Shown piece after piece: positions 63,401 to 64,000 of a DNA stretch of 64,000 nt. The first letter of the stretch is position 1. Every line of letters starts with the position of its first letter. The stretch is taken from positions 209,586 through 273,585 of the forward strand of contig JBGCEZ010000022.1 in the NCBI GenBank assembly GCA_045106735.1. Reading direction: 5' to 3'. Under the pieces are notes generated by a model, which was not told the origin of the DNA, searched no databases, and saw only the letters and a list, made by a program, of their open reading frames with translations. The DNA comes from JBGCEZ01 sp045106735. Lineage in GTDB: Bacteria; Planctomycetota; Phycisphaerae; Phycisphaerales; SM1A02. The position numbers and the translations under genes were made by a program.

Positions 63401-64000
63401 GCATACATCGTCTGCTTCAGCATCGCCGACATCGAATACGTCGGGGGCGTCGTCGACGGCCGCTTCCGCGACGTCGGCAACATCAGAAAGCTCGACTGCG
63501 TCGTCAGCCGTTGTTTGGGCGACTCCAGAATCGACAGGGAACTCGACCGCATCGTCGACGGCGGTTTCCGAGAAGCCGGTCGTTTCAGGAATTGCGACCG
63601 CGGCATCGATTGACGGCTCGGCGATCGCTGATGCGCCGAATGCGTCGGCGGCATCGTCGGCGACGGCTGCCTCGGCGACCTCGGCGATCTCGGCCGCGTC
63701 GTCCGCGGGCGCTTCGGCGACGCCAGATGCGCCTGAATCTTCGAAGACATCGTCGACGACGGCTCCCGCGGAGTCGGCTGCCTCGGGGATTTCAGCCGCG
63801 TCGTCCGCTGGAGCTTCGACGACGCCAGACGCGTCGGAATCTTCGAAGACATCGTCGACGACAGCCGCCTCGGCGATCTCGGCCGCGTCGTCCGCGGCCG
63901 CTTCGACGACGCCAGATGCGCCTGAATCTTCGAAGACATCGTCGACGACGGCTCCCGCGGCGTCGGCTGCCTCGGGGATTTCGGCCGCGTCGTCCGCGGG
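60452..64000 (-). CDS. Giant acidic, Ala/Asp-rich repeat protein with C-terminal membrane anchor (5' end outside window)
   Basis: The frame has no stop from 60452 to the window edge, giving at least 1182 residues; a GTG at 63355 is only an internal codon. The composition is dominated by Ala, Asp, Glu, Val, Ser and Pro. The most upstream part (63660-64000) holds repeats of about 34 residues containing VVDDVFEDSGASG and ADDAAEI, visible also as near-identical DNA repeats. A proline run occurs near 61670. Only the last 60 residues look folded: a basic amphipathic stretch (LVRRVADRGLELLHRGLGVIHRPLDRIPDRWR) and one transmembrane helix at the extreme C-terminus (WMALSLLAWVPIAWVIAFFMV), suggesting a tail-anchored disordered protein. 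The function is unknown. Confidence 0.8.
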   Translation of the reverse strand, partial: PADDAAEIPEAADAAGAVVDDVFEDSGASGVVEAAADDAAEIAEAAVVDDVFEDSDASGVVEAPADDAAEIPEAADSAGAVVDDVFEDSGASGVAEAPADDAAEIAEVAEAAVADDAADAFGASAIAEPSIDAAVAIPETTGFSETAVDDAVEFPVDSGVAQTTADDAVELSDVADVAEAAVDDAPDVFDVGDAEADDVCELPGVQAVADAGVNDVIDPSDAAAIAETPVGDPVEAPTLGAVAEDASGVVDDTTGFADVATATTDTATDTADDIDDDAAAELAAELAFEAIQAADATNLAAAAAWDGTDAAASAFEPEVDAPGGDAMLDAALAALDEDPEGEAAPSDEAIAESIGDAGAPAEDVADGGLVSGVQSEADAPSTDSIDAFAPPADAEAADESAVDVNGDAVSTDALPGLGESSADGASGMGVDVDVDVPVIPTPALDADSDPDVGSLPIADVGAPLQPDALEVATSGESDAFGDAGAPTDADAPTDAAASPESADVHEASAPMAAIGTPTDPSADEGEIAAGDVVSDPASDVLDHEPSGTDAADAELNASVRALGIDADPVANEAIEPGPEAHASFALDSDGAAEAIAAVDTSEGSEPLGDPDGVGLGPVSDGVDAPHPGAGGSADPAIDAAAGSQVDADASDATTPQSPAEDLVSESLDAVAELGPLDEDRDSEPVSTVDSDAASAFASVPAAAGAEFVADADDAPADLDADPEPINPELADPESAPVEPAAPAATPDAASALDAAWAAAISPDEVQALAEAEEPPPPPPPPIEDDLPEIDELLDADAELAASMDAVETLDALESAADPALAPEPASEPASEPTSEPASELIAEPTSAAEPDMLLGDDSAVVGDMLVGDDSDVPSDMFGVPSGGADEDEAFMEGDHGARMEMIRELDQSLADGVETLLDGDYDTVSELLDDVFDDGSVVAPADGDATDGDELDGGAFGDAGAMLAADDDGPDFAEEAAQATAGAEGNAGDPTAGDPTADDPFGDAAAFDAPDANSEAAVHHESFASAGNAVPADPSDASAMAAAVGGTMPSAADGAAPAAPPAPASEEAALAAFEDAVEFVAPVEGDVAHAADASAGASSAAGGPMIGGATAAAGGPDEAANAGPPLVRRVADRGLELLHRGLGVIHRPLDRIPDRWRSTVDWMALSLLAWVPIAWVIAFFMV
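63660..64000. repeat. About 100-bp imperfect tandem repeat within the giant acidic gene
   Basis: The block tcttcgaagacatcgtcgac recurs at 63738, 63840 and 63937, with similar flanking sequence (gccgcgtcgtccgc). The unit is a multiple of three, so the frame is kept. The array continues beyond the window. Confidence 0.85.

Overview
The window is a high-GC chromosomal segment that most resembles a Planctomycetota genome, probably Phycisphaerae-like. This is inferred from gene content, not from any marker search. The grounds are: several secreted proteins ending in paired EF-hand (dockerin-type) repeats of the D-x-D-G-D-G...DLL kind, ASPIC/UnbV and FG-GAP proteins, a large acidic tail-anchored protein, two RpoD-like sigma factors, and many starts with no Shine-Dalgarno sequence. 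No rRNA, tRNA, CRISPR array, phage or complete insertion sequence was seen.

Layout. 1-4200: tail of a PPIase-like protein, a stand-alone tRNA-binding (MetRS C-terminal-like) protein abutting a 160-bp foldback repeat, and a TPR-sulfotransferase. 4200-13040 (minus strand): an FG-GAP/thrombospondin-type-3-like secreted protein, a CsrA-response regulator fusion downstream of a PAS histidine kinase, and a subtilisin-like protease. 13400-26100 (plus strand): housekeeping genes metK, purD, tig, a small SHOCT-like membrane protein, clpX, rpmB, dnaG and rpoD. 26200-28100: two broken genes, one cut by a second copy of the foldback element. 28200-40400: secreted and metabolic genes (dockerin-tagged proteins, ACT protein, a gamma-glutamyltransferase/FAH pair, a TauE/SafE permease, a beta-lactamase-like serine hydrolase) and a sugar-isomerase-fold/cmk/plsC operon preceded by an orphan terminator. 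40900-45040: gcvH and an ABC exporter pair. 45324-50487: a tightly overlapping three-gene operon encoding a CHAT protease-transglutaminase fusion, an alpha/beta hydrolase and an exported trypsin-like protease. 50500-64000: uvrB, a DUF309 protein, rsmB, a PTS EIIA-like protein, a polyferredoxin-TPR protein, an alternative sigma factor, ndk, and the 3' part of a giant acidic repeat protein that runs off the window.

Three items look most novel. First, the CHAT-transglutaminase / hydrolase / trypsin operon, which has the composition of a proteolytic conflict or cell-death module. Second, a CsrA RNA-binding domain fused to a phosphoacceptor receiver domain beside a histidine kinase, which would put post-transcriptional control directly under phosphorelay control. 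Third, a foldback MITE-like element whose insertion, with a TTGA duplication, split a small membrane-protein gene; removing the element and one TTGA restores a single frame exactly.

A recurrent start architecture is also visible. At least eight genes have a TANNNT -10 box ending only 6-8 nt before the start codon with no Shine-Dalgarno, which suggests leaderless mRNAs. Intergenic regions often carry GC-rich minisatellites whose unit length is not a multiple of three. All functional calls rest on motifs read by eye; none was checked against a database.
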